Part shown: piece after piece, positions 55,528 through 64,000 of the stretch
Numbering within the stretch: the first letter of the stretch is position 1
How the letters are laid out: each line of letters starts with the position of its first letter
Source of the DNA: an uncultured Bacteroidota bacterium
GTDB lineage: Bacteria; Bacteroidota; Bacteroidia; Chitinophagales; Chitinophagaceae
Length of the DNA: 64,000 bases
Assembly: GCA_903824665.1 (NCBI GenBank)
Contig: CAIJXT010000006.1
Location: 124,001 to 188,000 of the forward strand
Direction of reading: 5' to 3'
Notes under the pieces: generated by a model
Database searches by the model: none
What the model saw: only the letters and a program-made list of their open reading frames with translations
Told to the model about the DNA's origin: nothing
Translations under genes and position numbers: made by a program

Positions 55528-57102
55528 CTATTTTTTTGCTACCCGCACCATTAGTTTATACCCTCCATCTGTGGTGATAATCAGCAGGTAATTGCCTGCC
55601 TTTGTGCGCACCGGAAAATTAAGATCAAATCCATTCTCACCTTCGTCAAAATCTTTATTATTCACTATCACCGCTATTTCCTTTTCATCCATGTCACACA
55701 GCTTCACGGTCACCTTCTGCGGCTCTACCAGCTCAAATGTAACAGCAGCGCTGGTTTCCAGCGGGTGTGGATAGATGTTGTACTGCTGCTTTCTATCGGG
55801 CATATCCACAATACCAAGGTGAAGATCGGCCAGCAATATACTAAGGCTCAGCAGTGTTTCCGATTGCTTTTCAGACCACTCCTCCCGCAATTCATAAACC
55901 TTATTATCTCTGGACGATACAATAATGTTGTTCGACATTATTTTATGCGCTGGTTTTGCAGCCTGCATTTTTAACCCGGCGGAACCGTATCCATAAGTCT
56001 CGCTCTGTATGCCCTTTTCATCCACACGCATCAACAGGTACCTGCTGATAGCTACATCGCTCTTCTTTGTTGCATATCCCGACAACAATATTGATCCGTC
56101 AGGCAACACGGCCATGTCATCCACCTTGTTTGTAAAGGATATAAAAGTTGAAGGCATAACACCAAAGGTATCCGCCGCTACTATTCCCTGCTCACCAAAA
56201 GAGGTATCCAATTGACCTGTGCCTAAATACCGCGCCAGAAAAATGTTCTGCCCACCATTCTTGCCGGCAAAAACACCTGCTACAACTATCCGCCCATCGG
56301 GCAGCTGTCTCATGCTTCGCGGCAGCAGGTACCCCATGCTGCCGGCGCTGGTTATAGTTGTCCCCTTGATACCGAAAGACGTATCGGCCGACCCATCGGC
56401 ATGATACCGCGCCAGTACTACGTTGCAGGAATCGTTGGAATAGTTGCAGCCAGCCGCTAAAAACTTCCCATCAGGTTGCTGCGCTGCTGCCACAACCTTA
56501 TTGTTGCCGCGAATCAGTTCATCCACTATGGTTCCGTCTCTTCCAAATGTTTTGTCCGGCTCTCCACTGTATAGGTACCGTGCCAGAAAAAAATGACTGG
56601 TGCCATCTATCTCCGCATCGCCAAATGCTACAACCTTTTCATCTTGCTGGTAAAAGGCGCCGCAAAACTTACTGCTTGCACCTATGGACAGTTGAATAAT
56701 GCCGGTATGATAATCACTGTCCAGCGCTCCGGTCTTAGTAAGTCGCACCATTGTGGCCACCGGCGATACATCATTGCCAGTGCGTGCAGAGCCGGTTATA
56801 TAAAGCCTACCCCATCTATCAAAATCTGCCGCGAATGGTTTGCAGTCCTTAAGATGCTGCAGCTTCACTTTCGATGTTCTGATGCCTTTATAGTCATCAT
56901 CAGGCTCTCCATAAGGGAAAAGCCGGCGGGTATAAAAATTGTTACCCGAAATAGCAATAAAGATCAGCATTCCATCACTCTGCCTGGCGAGCTTGCTCCT
57001 CCCTTCATTAAAGTTCTTTGTCACAATACCCGCCACTGTAGGTTGCGCCCACGCAACGACGCCCCATTGCAGCAGCACCAATAAGAGAAGTATCTTTTTC
57101 AT
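55528..57102 (-). CDS. Exported delta-60 repeat protein, probable T9SS cargo
   Basis: A signal peptide (ending VAWAQ) is followed by about six delta-60 repeats, each with a QPDGKFLAAG-type strand and a DTSFG-x-x-G turn; these are thought to form a beta-propeller. The C-terminal region (YNIYPHPLETSAAVTFELV ... GNYLLIITTDGGYKLM) looks like a T9SS sorting domain, although it has YPHP where YPNP is usual. Its position before ispF is likely chance. Function unknown. Confidence 0.82.
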   Translation of the reverse strand: MKKILLLLVLLQWGVVAWAQPTVAGIVTKNFNEGRSKLARQSDGMLIFIAISGNNFYTRRLFPYGEPDDDYKGIRTSKVKLQHLKDCKPFAADFDRWGRLYITGSARTGNDVSPVATMVRLTKTGALDSDYHTGIIQLSIGASSKFCGAFYQQDEKVVAFGDAEIDGTSHFFLARYLYSGEPDKTFGRDGTIVDELIRGNNKVVAAAQQPDGKFLAAGCNYSNDSCNVVLARYHADGSADTSFGIKGTTITSAGSMGYLLPRSMRQLPDGRIVVAGVFAGKNGGQNIFLARYLGTGQLDTSFGEQGIVAADTFGVMPSTFISFTNKVDDMAVLPDGSILLSGYATKKSDVAISRYLLMRVDEKGIQSETYGYGSAGLKMQAAKPAHKIMSNNIIVSSRDNKVYELREEWSEKQSETLLSLSILLADLHLGIVDMPDRKQQYNIYPHPLETSAAVTFELVEPQKVTVKLCDMDEKEIAVIVNNKDFDEGENGFDLNFPVRTKAGNYLLIITTDGGYKLMVRVAKK

Positions 57103-57220
57103 AAGTATCGCCTCCGGGATACCGGCATTTTCAAACCTGCTGTTCTACAAAAATGCACCAGAAATCCCGACATACAACCACTTCATGTCGCGAAACCTGC
57201 CCCCGGAACACTTTTCGCCA

Positions 57221-58870
57221 CTATATGGCCAAACCATGCTGCTGAGCTGTGTCTATCGCCAGATCATATCCAGCGTCAGCATGCCTTATCACGCCCATAC
57301 CGGGGTCGTTATACAATACACGGCGCAGGCGTTCGTCTGCATCCTGTGTACCATCGGCTACTATCACCATACCTGCATGCAGCGAATAGCCCATACCTAC
57401 CCCACCGCCATGATGGAAGGATACCCAGCTCGCACCACCCGCGGTATTGATCAGTGCATTCAATATCGGCCAGTCGGCTACAGCATCGCTGCCATCTTTC
57501 ATAGCTTCAGTCTCCCTGTTAGGCGATGCCACAGAACCAGTATCCAGATGGTCGCGCCCTATCACTATCGGTGCCTTTACCTTTCCGGTACGTACCAGTT
57601 CGTTAAACAGTAATCCGGCTTTTTCGCGGTCACCCATTCCCAGCCAGCAGATACGCGCCGGCAATCCCTGAAAGGCAATACGCTCACGCGCCATATGCAG
57701 CCAGCGATGCAGCCCTACATTATCCGGAAACAATTCCATCAATGCCTTATCTGTTGTATAAATATCCTCCGGATCACCACTCAAAGCTACCCATCTGAAT
57801 GGTCCCTTACCCTCGCAGAACAGCGGGCGTATATATGCAGGTACAAATCCCGGAAAATCAAATGCATTGGCAACGCCGCGCTTGTCATGTGCCTGGCCGC
57901 GCAGGTTATTGCCATAGTCAAATGTTATTGCACCGCGCTTTTGCAGCTCCAGCATCTGGCGCACATGCTTCGCCATTGTATCCAGCGAACGGCTCGAATA
58001 TTCTGCAGGATTACTTTCCCGCAACACTTTTGCTTCCACAACGCTCAACCCCTCAGGAAAATACCCGATCAGCTCATCATGCGCCGATGTTTGATCTGTA
58101 AGTGTATCAGGCACAATATTGCGGTCTATCATGCGCTGAAGCAGGTCTACCACATTGCAGCACACACCGATCGACACACGCTCACCCTTTGCCTTCGCCT
58201 CCAGCGACCAGTCTATCGCTTCGTCTATATCTGCCGACCATTTATCCAGATATCTTGTTTCTATCCTTTTCAGTATGCGCCATTCCTCCATTTCTGCAGC
58301 AAGGCATACACCCTCGTTCATGGTGATGGCCAGCGGCTGTGCGCCACCCATGCCACCAAGACCGGCCGTTACATTCAGCGTACCCTTCAGGCTCCCGCCA
58401 AAATGGATGTCCGACAACGACAAATACGTTTCGTAAGTACCCTGCACAATACCCTGCGAGCCGATATAAATCCAGCTCCCTGCAGTCATTTGCCCGTACA
58501 TCATAAGACCCTTTGCTTCCAGCTCTCTGAAGTGTTCCCAGGTAGCCCAGCGACCCACAAGATTGCTATTGGCAATTAGCACCCTCGGCGCATTCTTATG
58601 TGAGCGCAACACGCCTACCGGCTTGCCACTCTGCACCATCAGCGTTTCATCTTCCTCCAGATTACGAAGGCACTCCAGTATCTTATCATAGCTCTCCCAG
58701 TTCCGGGCTGCCTTACCTATGCCACCATATACCACCAGATCCTCGGGGCGTTCTGCCACTTCCGGGTCCAGGTTGTTTTGAATCATTCTGTATGCAGCTT
58801 CTGTAACCCAGTTCTTGCAGGTAAGCTGTGTACCACGGGGCGCACGTATCACGCGGGATTGTGTAGTCAT
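57221..58870 (-). CDS. hutU: Urocanate hydratase
   Basis: This enzyme adds water to urocanate in histidine breakdown, using bound NAD. The block [20 protein letters not shown], then [18 protein letters not shown] and the NAD-binding [18 protein letters not shown], with the later [20 protein letters not shown] and [17 protein letters not shown], gives a firm assignment. At 549 aa it is full length. The ATG at 58870 was chosen over the longer frame because of the promoter position. No hutH, hutI or hutG neighbours are present. Confidence 0.97.
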   Translation of the reverse strand: MTTQSRVIRAPRGTQLTCKNWVTEAAYRMIQNNLDPEVAERPEDLVVYGGIGKAARNWESYDKILECLRNLEEDETLMVQSGKPVGVLRSHKNAPRVLIANSNLVGRWATWEHFRELEAKGLMMYGQMTAGSWIYIGSQGIVQGTYETYLSLSDIHFGGSLKGTLNVTAGLGGMGGAQPLAITMNEGVCLAAEMEEWRILKRIETRYLDKWSADIDEAIDWSLEAKAKGERVSIGVCCNVVDLLQRMIDRNIVPDTLTDQTSAHDELIGYFPEGLSVVEAKVLRESNPAEYSSRSLDTMAKHVRQMLELQKRGAITFDYGNNLRGQAHDKRGVANAFDFPGFVPAYIRPLFCEGKGPFRWVALSGDPEDIYTTDKALMELFPDNVGLHRWLHMARERIAFQGLPARICWLGMGDREKAGLLFNELVRTGKVKAPIVIGRDHLDTGSVASPNRETEAMKDGSDAVADWPILNALINTAGGASWVSFHHGGGVGMGYSLHAGMVIVADGTQDADERLRRVLYNDPGMGVIRHADAGYDLAIDTAQQHGLAI

Positions 58871-58906
58871 AATAGAAATCGAAACGATATTGAAATAAAT
58901 CAGCTC

Positions 58907-58938
58907 CAAAATTAGGCATAATCTATCAACACCCGCAA
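58907..58938 (-). promoter_or_regulatory. Promoter of hutU
   Basis: On the minus strand, TTG (58936-58938), 21 bases, then TAATTTTG (58907-58914). The start codon at 58870 leaves a leader of about 30 bases. Confidence 0.65.
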
Positions 58939-58990
58939 CTTTCAGACTATGCGCCTATAAATACAAACCATCCAATCGGGTCTGCCTTTT

Positions 58991-59848
58991 TCAACCTGCA
59001 AAACCCGAAATGTAAGCTGCAACCTCTTCTGCCCGCTCTTCCTGCGGAAAATGACCGCAACCGTCCAGTTCCCTGATCTCATGATTCCGAAACCCTTCCG
59101 CAAAACGCTTCAGGTAGTTCTTTCCAATAACAGGGTCCTTCATACCCCATATTAACAAAACACGCTTGTCCGCTATCGGCTGCCTGCTGTTCCACAACGT
59201 CTCAAACCAGTCCTGATCATGCAGCAACGAGTATACAAATGCAAGCGCACCCATACGTTCTCCACTACTGGCAAATGGCTTTGTATACTGTTTCAGCAAT
59301 CGCGGATGCAGCTTACGGTCGCCAAACGCTGCCGGCAACACAAATCTGGGTGAAAAATTGAGATATTTATACAGAAAAGGCAACAGCGGGCTGCGTAGCA
59401 TTTTGCTGAACCTGATGTCGTCTGGATCTTCCTTGCTGCTCCACAGCCAGGAATTCAGTACTACAATGTTTTTCACCAGCTCTGGCTCTTCTATTGCGGC
59501 AGACAGCCCAATCGGCCCGCCAAAATCGTGCACCACCAGCGTCACATCCCGTAATTGCAGCTTCCGTACCAATTGCAGCAATGTCGCTCGGTGATTGGTG
59601 GTAGAATAATCGTACACCCTGGGTTTGTCAGACAGCCCAAATCCAATATGATCTATCGCTACACACCGGTATTTCCCGCGTAGCTTTTGAATCACGTTCC
59701 TGAAATCGAAACTCCACGATGGGGTTCCATGCACAAAAAGCAGCGTTTGACCACTACCCTCATCTATGTAATGAAGTTGCTGCCCACTGATGTCCATAAA
59801 ATGCGAACGAAAAGGATACTCGTTCCTGTCCAGCCATTCATTTGCCAT
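58991..59848 (-). CDS. Alpha/beta-hydrolase of the haloalkane dehalogenase type
   Basis: 285 aa with the haloalkane dehalogenase/epoxide hydrolase fold: oxyanion region HGTPSWSFDFR, nucleophile Asp at about 108 in VVHDFGGPIG, acid Asp in WGMKDPVIG, and catalytic His about 266 in GCGHFPQEE. The residue after the nucleophile is Phe, where known haloalkane dehalogenases have the halide-binding Trp, and a Thr replaces the Asn or Glu after HG. Hydrolysis of an ester or epoxide is therefore as likely as dehalogenation. It follows kup on the same strand. Confidence 0.88.
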   Translation of the reverse strand: MANEWLDRNEYPFRSHFMDISGQQLHYIDEGSGQTLLFVHGTPSWSFDFRNVIQKLRGKYRCVAIDHIGFGLSDKPRVYDYSTTNHRATLLQLVRKLQLRDVTLVVHDFGGPIGLSAAIEEPELVKNIVVLNSWLWSSKEDPDDIRFSKMLRSPLLPFLYKYLNFSPRFVLPAAFGDRKLHPRLLKQYTKPFASSGERMGALAFVYSLLHDQDWFETLWNSRQPIADKRVLLIWGMKDPVIGKNYLKRFAEGFRNHEIRELDGCGHFPQEERAEEVAAYISGFAG

Positions 59849-59850
59849 AG

Positions 59851-59892
59851 TTTTTGATTTTGCACAAATGTCTATTCATGCAAAATCAAAAA
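59851..59892. repeat. 14-bp perfect inverted repeat before the hydrolase start
   Basis: TTTTTGATTTTGCA (59851-59864) and TGCAAAATCAAAAA (59879-59892) with a 14-base loop. It ends 2 bases from the start codon of the hydrolase gene and lies 63 bases after the kup stop. It may be an operator or a weak terminator for kup. Confidence 0.75.
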
Positions 59893-59955
59893 TCTTGGTA
59901 CAGACCATTTTTAACGTGGACCATTTAGTTTACTTCCGGCAGTCTGTGCAGTCGC

Positions 59956-61941
59956 TTATGCACTTCTGCCAGGCCGTGTCACCCGTTTCAGATTCAGATT
60001 AGATATCGGTGACACCACCAGCGGAAACTTCTCCACCACCACATTGCTGGTATCCAGTCCAAAACCCTTTTCTTCCGACAAGCTGTAATCCTTTATCAGG
60101 AAGTGCATCTTCATCATCAGTTGCTCCCAGAATGGCAGATCATTGTCCTGGCTCAGGAATTTCTCCATTACCACAAACGAAAAGTCACCGATCATATTAC
60201 TACCCTCAGAGCTGCGGTAGCGGCTGCTCAGGTCTACTTCCTTATTCATCACAAGGTCTTCTACTACTCTTTTGAACAGCACATTGATGCGGGGCTGCAC
60301 CCTGAAGCCCAGCCTGAACTCTACACGAATAATATCATTGGGCACAATATGCTCTACAATATATTCGCAGGTATAGGGGTCATCCAGCGTATCCACATGT
60401 ATAAACCAGTATATATTAGCCCTTTTGGGTTTGTTGTACAGTATGGAGTATAGTATTTTATGCTCTATCTCCTTAGGGTTGTCGGCACTGGTCAGGTATA
60501 CCAGGTGCGTAGCATACTTGGCCACGGTTTCATCATTGCTCAGCTCTTTCAGCTTGGGCACAAAGTGATCCAGACGTACAAATTCCACATACCGGTTCTT
60601 GATCTTGCGTGCCTTAAACCAGTTGTACATAATAAAGAAAAGACCACCACCGATCACCAGCGTCACATACCCGCCATGCGGAAATTTATCAATATTAGCT
60701 ACAAGGAAACTCATCTCTATCGTGAGATAAACTACCAGATATACAATGATAAGCACCGGACTCCTCCGTCTTAACACAAGAAAATTCGCAAACAGTATAG
60801 ACGTCGCGATCATGCACATTGTTATCGCCAGACCATACGCAGCTTCCATGTTCGACGCCTTCTCAAAATGCATCACAATACCGAAACTACCCACAAACAA
60901 CAGCCAGTTGATTGCCGGAATGTATATCTGCCCCCGTGCTTCTGACGGGTAGTTGATCTTAAATTTCGGCCACAGATTCAGCCGCATAGCCTCACTGATC
61001 AGTGTGAACGACCCTGAAATCAGCGCCTGGCTGGCAATGATAGCGGCCGTTGTCGCCACCACGATTCCTATGTACAGAAACCAATTCGGCATCACACCAA
61101 AAAACGGGTTGAAGCCTGCCTCAATCATGTCTCCTGTAATGGTTTTACCGCCATAGGCATGCAGCAGCCACGCCCCCTGCCCCAGATAGCTGAGTATCAA
61201 ACAACACTTTACAAATATCCACGAGTAGCGGATGTTCCACTTACCACAATGACCCAAATCAGAATACAGCGCCTCGGCTCCGGTAGTACATAGAAATACT
61301 CCGCTTAGGATGAAGAACCCCTTGGGATACATGATCAGCAGCTTAATGCCATAATATGGATTGAACGCCTTGAATACGACCATATTGTCCGATAGATGTA
61401 TGAATCCCAGCACCGCCAGCATACCAAACCACAGAAACATAATGGGCCCAAAAAACTTCCCGATAATCGCCGTACCAAACTGCTGCAGAAAAAACAATGC
61501 CGCCAGTATGGCCAGTACTATATACACGATCGATGTCTGGCTGATATCCGAAATGGCAGGCACCTGTTTCAAACCTTCTATAGCAGAGGTTACAGATATC
61601 GCCGGGGTAATCATTCCATCTGCCAGCAGCGCTGCACCCCCTATCATGGCCGGCACCACCAGCCACTTGCGCCGCCTGCGCACCAGCGCAAACAACGAAA
61701 ATATACCTCCTTCACCCTTGTTATCCGCTTGCAGCGTAAGTACTACATACTTTATGGTGGTCTGCAGGGTCAGTGTCCAGATTATCAGCGACAACACCCC
61801 TATTATCAGGTCTTCCTGTATCGTTTTCCCCTTTATGATCGCATTGAGCACATATAGCGGCGATGTACCTATGTCGCCATATATGATTCCCAATGCAATT
61901 AACAATCCTGCCGTAGAAGCCTTCGAGTGTTTTCCTGACAT
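59956..61941 (-). CDS. kup: Kup-family potassium uptake transporter
   Basis: An inner-membrane K+ symporter with 12 helices in the N-terminal 440 residues and a cytoplasmic C-terminal domain. The family signature ALGIIYGDIGTSPLYVL is at the start, followed by GEGGIFSLFALVRRR and the later GTSILFANF-type helices. The ATG at 61941 (MSGKHSK) was chosen over a TTG 15 codons upstream. It is 661 aa, typical of the family. The C-terminal half begins about residue 450 with KARKIKNRYVEFVRLDHF. Confidence 0.93.
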   Translation of the reverse strand: MSGKHSKASTAGLLIALGIIYGDIGTSPLYVLNAIIKGKTIQEDLIIGVLSLIIWTLTLQTTIKYVVLTLQADNKGEGGIFSLFALVRRRRKWLVVPAMIGGAALLADGMITPAISVTSAIEGLKQVPAISDISQTSIVYIVLAILAALFFLQQFGTAIIGKFFGPIMFLWFGMLAVLGFIHLSDNMVVFKAFNPYYGIKLLIMYPKGFFILSGVFLCTTGAEALYSDLGHCGKWNIRYSWIFVKCCLILSYLGQGAWLLHAYGGKTITGDMIEAGFNPFFGVMPNWFLYIGIVVATTAAIIASQALISGSFTLISEAMRLNLWPKFKINYPSEARGQIYIPAINWLLFVGSFGIVMHFEKASNMEAAYGLAITMCMIATSILFANFLVLRRRSPVLIIVYLVVYLTIEMSFLVANIDKFPHGGYVTLVIGGGLFFIMYNWFKARKIKNRYVEFVRLDHFVPKLKELSNDETVAKYATHLVYLTSADNPKEIEHKILYSILYNKPKRANIYWFIHVDTLDDPYTCEYIVEHIVPNDIIRVEFRLGFRVQPRINVLFKRVVEDLVMNKEVDLSSRYRSSEGSNMIGDFSFVVMEKFLSQDNDLPFWEQLMMKMHFLIKDYSLSEEKGFGLDTSNVVVEKFPLVVSPISNLNLKRVTRPGRSA

Positions 61942-62046
61942 AAAACCGTTATTTTCCCAGTATTTCGCTTTTACCTTTTGCTTCAAACTGCTGCTATTTA
62001 GCCCGCACCGGGCTCATCAAACACCAGCAACTGTTCAAAAACGACA

Positions 62047-62054
62047 CAAATATA
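62047..62054 (-). promoter_or_regulatory. Possible -7 element of kup
   Basis: On the minus strand this reads TATATTTG, a full TAnnTTTG match, about 105 bases before the ATG at 61941. A small hairpin AGCCCG-cac-CGGGCT lies in the leader at 62000-62014. Confidence 0.45.
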
Positions 62055-62220
62055 GCAACACAGTATGGTATGAAACTGAATATTCCTTTTTGCAGCATAT
62101 TTTTACTGGTGGCACCGGCCATTCCTACATCTTTCGCACCTTTTCAGCCCGGGATATATAGGTTCATTGCCACCTTCCACGCTATTCGACTCAGTTGTTT
62201 TGCTTTGCACGTCCGTAAAT

Positions 62221-63852
62221 TCAGGGTTTACCAATACGGTATACCACAAAAGTATCGATTGCCTTACTCGAAAACTCCCAGGGTATATCTCCCGGACTGG
62301 TCGCATACATAGCCGCATGCCGGCTCACAGAAAAAAAACTCCATATCCCCGGATTGTACCAATAAGCCCCTACTCTGGTCATTTGCAACCCGTGGGTATC
62401 TTGCCGCGATACATCCTTGGGCATCACCAGCAGATCCCCGTCCTGTATGGCAGAGGTGGTTACGCCCAGCGGCTCGCATCGTGCTTGGCTACAATACCAT
62501 TGCCACCCCCAATGGCCGGCGCCCCACACTCTACTACCGGCTGCCGTATGAGCTCTTATATCGGCAGCACCACGCCTGTAATAGTCAGCATACTGCCAGT
62601 CCGAAATGCCCAGCACACATCCAGCAAGCACTGTTCCGCCAATGATCACCTTGCGCATCCCTTCCGGAACCCGTCCCCACATCTGTGCAAAAATGGCTAG
62701 CACCGGCACCAGCAGCAATAGTAAATGCCTCGTAGCTACAAATGGCGCTAATAGTATAACGAACGATGCAATAGCAGCCACCCACCAGTACATCATTGCA
62801 AGCGGATATCCGGACCCGTCCCGATTGCTCCCCGCCAATTGATATCTGAAAAAGCAGTAAACGACACCCACCACAAGCAGTGCCCCGTTTACCAGAAATG
62901 CACCACCCAGCATTGCCGCAGCATCTGGCTCGCCAACCTTCCCGGAATATACAAGCGCTGCAAGCAAAGGTAGGGCTATAGTCGCCGCCACCGCAGCAGT
63001 CGTTGCTAGTCGGCGTGCAGGCAACAATCCGAATAATATGATAAGCGAAAAAAAAGAGGTACCCCCAAGGCACAAAAGCACTGAATGAACCCTTACAGGT
63101 ATGCGCTCCCACATTATGCCACCACCCCGGTGCAGCAGATGCACGCTCCCAAACTCATAATAATTCCATACCGACCAAAGTACAAGCACTGCCACTGGTA
63201 TCAGTACCACAAACAATTGCCGGTATTGTTTCCAGACCACAATACTGATTATAAGAACTACAACAAGGGGCAATGCCGTATACTTGATCATCAGCGCAGC
63301 CGAAACCAGCAAAGCCGCCCATACATATCTTCGTCCCTCTGTTCGCACACCAGGCACCAACAACATATACACAAATGCCAGCGTTGCCGCCAACAGCGGT
63401 ATGTCTGTCATCATATTCTGGTTTACTATAAAAGCCGGATTGAATGCAAACAGGGCTGTAAACACTGCAGCATGCTCCCGGCTCACCAACCGGAATACCT
63501 TATAGCTGAAAAGAATACATAAATAGCTGAAAACCGATTGCAACAGGTGCATTGCCACCTCGGTTGTGCCAGATAGCCTGCTCCATGCTGCTATCATGTA
63601 AAAAAACAATGGCGGCTGATTGGCGTTGCTGAAGGGCTCGGGGTCATTATACCAGTTCACCATGCCCGACATAGGCTTTAGCGGATGGTCTACGATCCAT
63701 TTTGCCACCTCCAGATAAAAGGTATCATCAATATGAAACGCCTTATTGATATTGATTAGTGTGGGTACTACCCACAGGCAAAACGCAATAAAGTACGGGC
63801 TACGATTCCAAACCTCTGTGCTGTTAATATCAGGCTTGCCCACAAAATCCAT
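62221..63852 (-). CDS. Membrane glycosyltransferase, GT39/ArnT-like
   Basis: About 12 transmembrane helices with a first loop containing the paired acids HIDDTFYLEVA, which is the catalytic region of the GT39/GT83 family that uses lipid-linked sugars. The later NANQPPLFFYMIAAW and the second-loop residues match dolichyl-phosphate mannosyltransferase-type enzymes. At 543 aa it is normal. The sugar and acceptor are unknown. The ATG is at 63852. Confidence 0.88.
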   Translation of the reverse strand: MDFVGKPDINSTEVWNRSPYFIAFCLWVVPTLININKAFHIDDTFYLEVAKWIVDHPLKPMSGMVNWYNDPEPFSNANQPPLFFYMIAAWSRLSGTTEVAMHLLQSVFSYLCILFSYKVFRLVSREHAAVFTALFAFNPAFIVNQNMMTDIPLLAATLAFVYMLLVPGVRTEGRRYVWAALLVSAALMIKYTALPLVVVLIISIVVWKQYRQLFVVLIPVAVLVLWSVWNYYEFGSVHLLHRGGGIMWERIPVRVHSVLLCLGGTSFFSLIILFGLLPARRLATTAAVAATIALPLLAALVYSGKVGEPDAAAMLGGAFLVNGALLVVGVVYCFFRYQLAGSNRDGSGYPLAMMYWWVAAIASFVILLAPFVATRHLLLLLVPVLAIFAQMWGRVPEGMRKVIIGGTVLAGCVLGISDWQYADYYRRGAADIRAHTAAGSRVWGAGHWGWQWYCSQARCEPLGVTTSAIQDGDLLVMPKDVSRQDTHGLQMTRVGAYWYNPGIWSFFSVSRHAAMYATSPGDIPWEFSSKAIDTFVVYRIGKP

Positions 63853-63885
63853 ATTGACTGCTTATGTTTGATGCTGAACGGGTTT

Positions 63886-63893
63886 CAAACATA
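63886..63893 (-). promoter_or_regulatory. -7 element of the glycosyltransferase gene, in an inverted repeat
   Basis: On the minus strand this reads TATGTTTG, 33 bases before the ATG. It forms one arm of a 9-bp inverted repeat (63863-63871 and 63885-63893) whose other arm reads TATGTTTG on the plus strand. Confidence 0.45.
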
Positions 63894-64000
63894 CAACAAT
63901 TCGCAAACAACGGCATACGATACAGATGGTTCGGCAGCAGTCAATTCGCAATTAGAATGCAGAAAATTACTATTTACAGAGCACAAAATGGACCAACAAA

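Noticed and set aside
57695-58579. 294-codon plus-strand open frame opposite hutU
   Set aside because: It is antisense to a conserved enzyme and rich in Cys and His from mirrored codons.
62070-62312. Plus-strand 80-codon frame with a signal-like start
   Set aside because: It overlaps the end of the glycosyltransferase gene in antisense and lacks a promoter or homology.
63988-64000. ATG near the window end that could open a plus-strand gene
   Set aside because: Only four codons are visible, with no promoter box in place, so it cannot be supported.

Overview
The window is chromosomal DNA from a Bacteroidota bacterium, most likely Chitinophagaceae-like. Three things point there. Promoters follow the Bacteroidota pattern (TTG, about 17-24 bases, then TAnnTTTG). 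Many secreted proteins end in a type IX secretion (T9SS) sorting domain. TonB receptors are paired with DUF4249 or DUF5689 lipoproteins. I see no rRNA, tRNA, CRISPR array, phage or insertion-sequence transposase.

Layout. 1-3.3 kb: the 3' end of secA, then two AT-rich secreted proteins (one an M23 peptidase). 3.3-4.6 kb: gene-free and rich in repeats. 4.6-10.3 kb: one giant surface subtilase with 18 Ig-like repeats. 10.4-21.1 kb: a nucleic-acid locus. It holds a nucleoside transporter, a secreted phospholipase-D-fold protein, an unknown T9SS cargo protein, a DUF5689 lipoprotein and a TonB receptor. Divergent from these are a secreted EEP-family nuclease/phosphatase and a T9SS endonuclease I. 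A bifunctional nuclease closes the locus. 21-36 kb: mainly housekeeping and metabolism: topoisomerase IV subunit A, a 12-TPR protein, tryptophan 2,3-dioxygenase with two small proteins, a thiolase, an M32 carboxypeptidase, a HAD phosphatase, a DUF4349 lipoprotein, and an EamA/branched-chain aminotransferase/GNAT operon. 36-41 kb: an orphan NuoE-NuoF fusion, a T9SS protein, a DUF2975/XRE pair, and a second copy of the dispersed repeat. 41-48.4 kb: a TonB receptor/DUF4249 pair, the oxoglutarate dehydrogenase E2, lysS, a DUF1684 protein and an acyl-CoA-binding protein. 48.4-64 kb: an NHL-propeller T9SS protein, a DUF1737 minigene, a B12-type radical SAM protein, a TlpA-like lipoprotein, recA, ispF, a delta-60 propeller protein, hutU, a dehalogenase-fold hydrolase, kup and a GT39-type glycosyltransferase.

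The most interesting unit is the 10.4-21.1 kb locus. Its parts read as a complete route for using extracellular DNA or RNA: surface nucleases (endonuclease I, PLD fold), an outer-membrane TonB receptor with its lipoprotein, a periplasmic EEP enzyme, and an inner-membrane CNT nucleoside transporter. That reading is inference from gene content. Also notable are a dispersed intergenic element built on TGCGCAAAA words (3.9-4.35 kb and 40.6-40.8 kb), a four-unit higher-order repeat in the subtilase, a radical SAM protein with CX4CX2C spacing, and a probably leaderless lysS. At several genes the longest open frame starts at a TTG that lies inside or close to a TAnnTTTG promoter box, so downstream ATG starts were chosen there.
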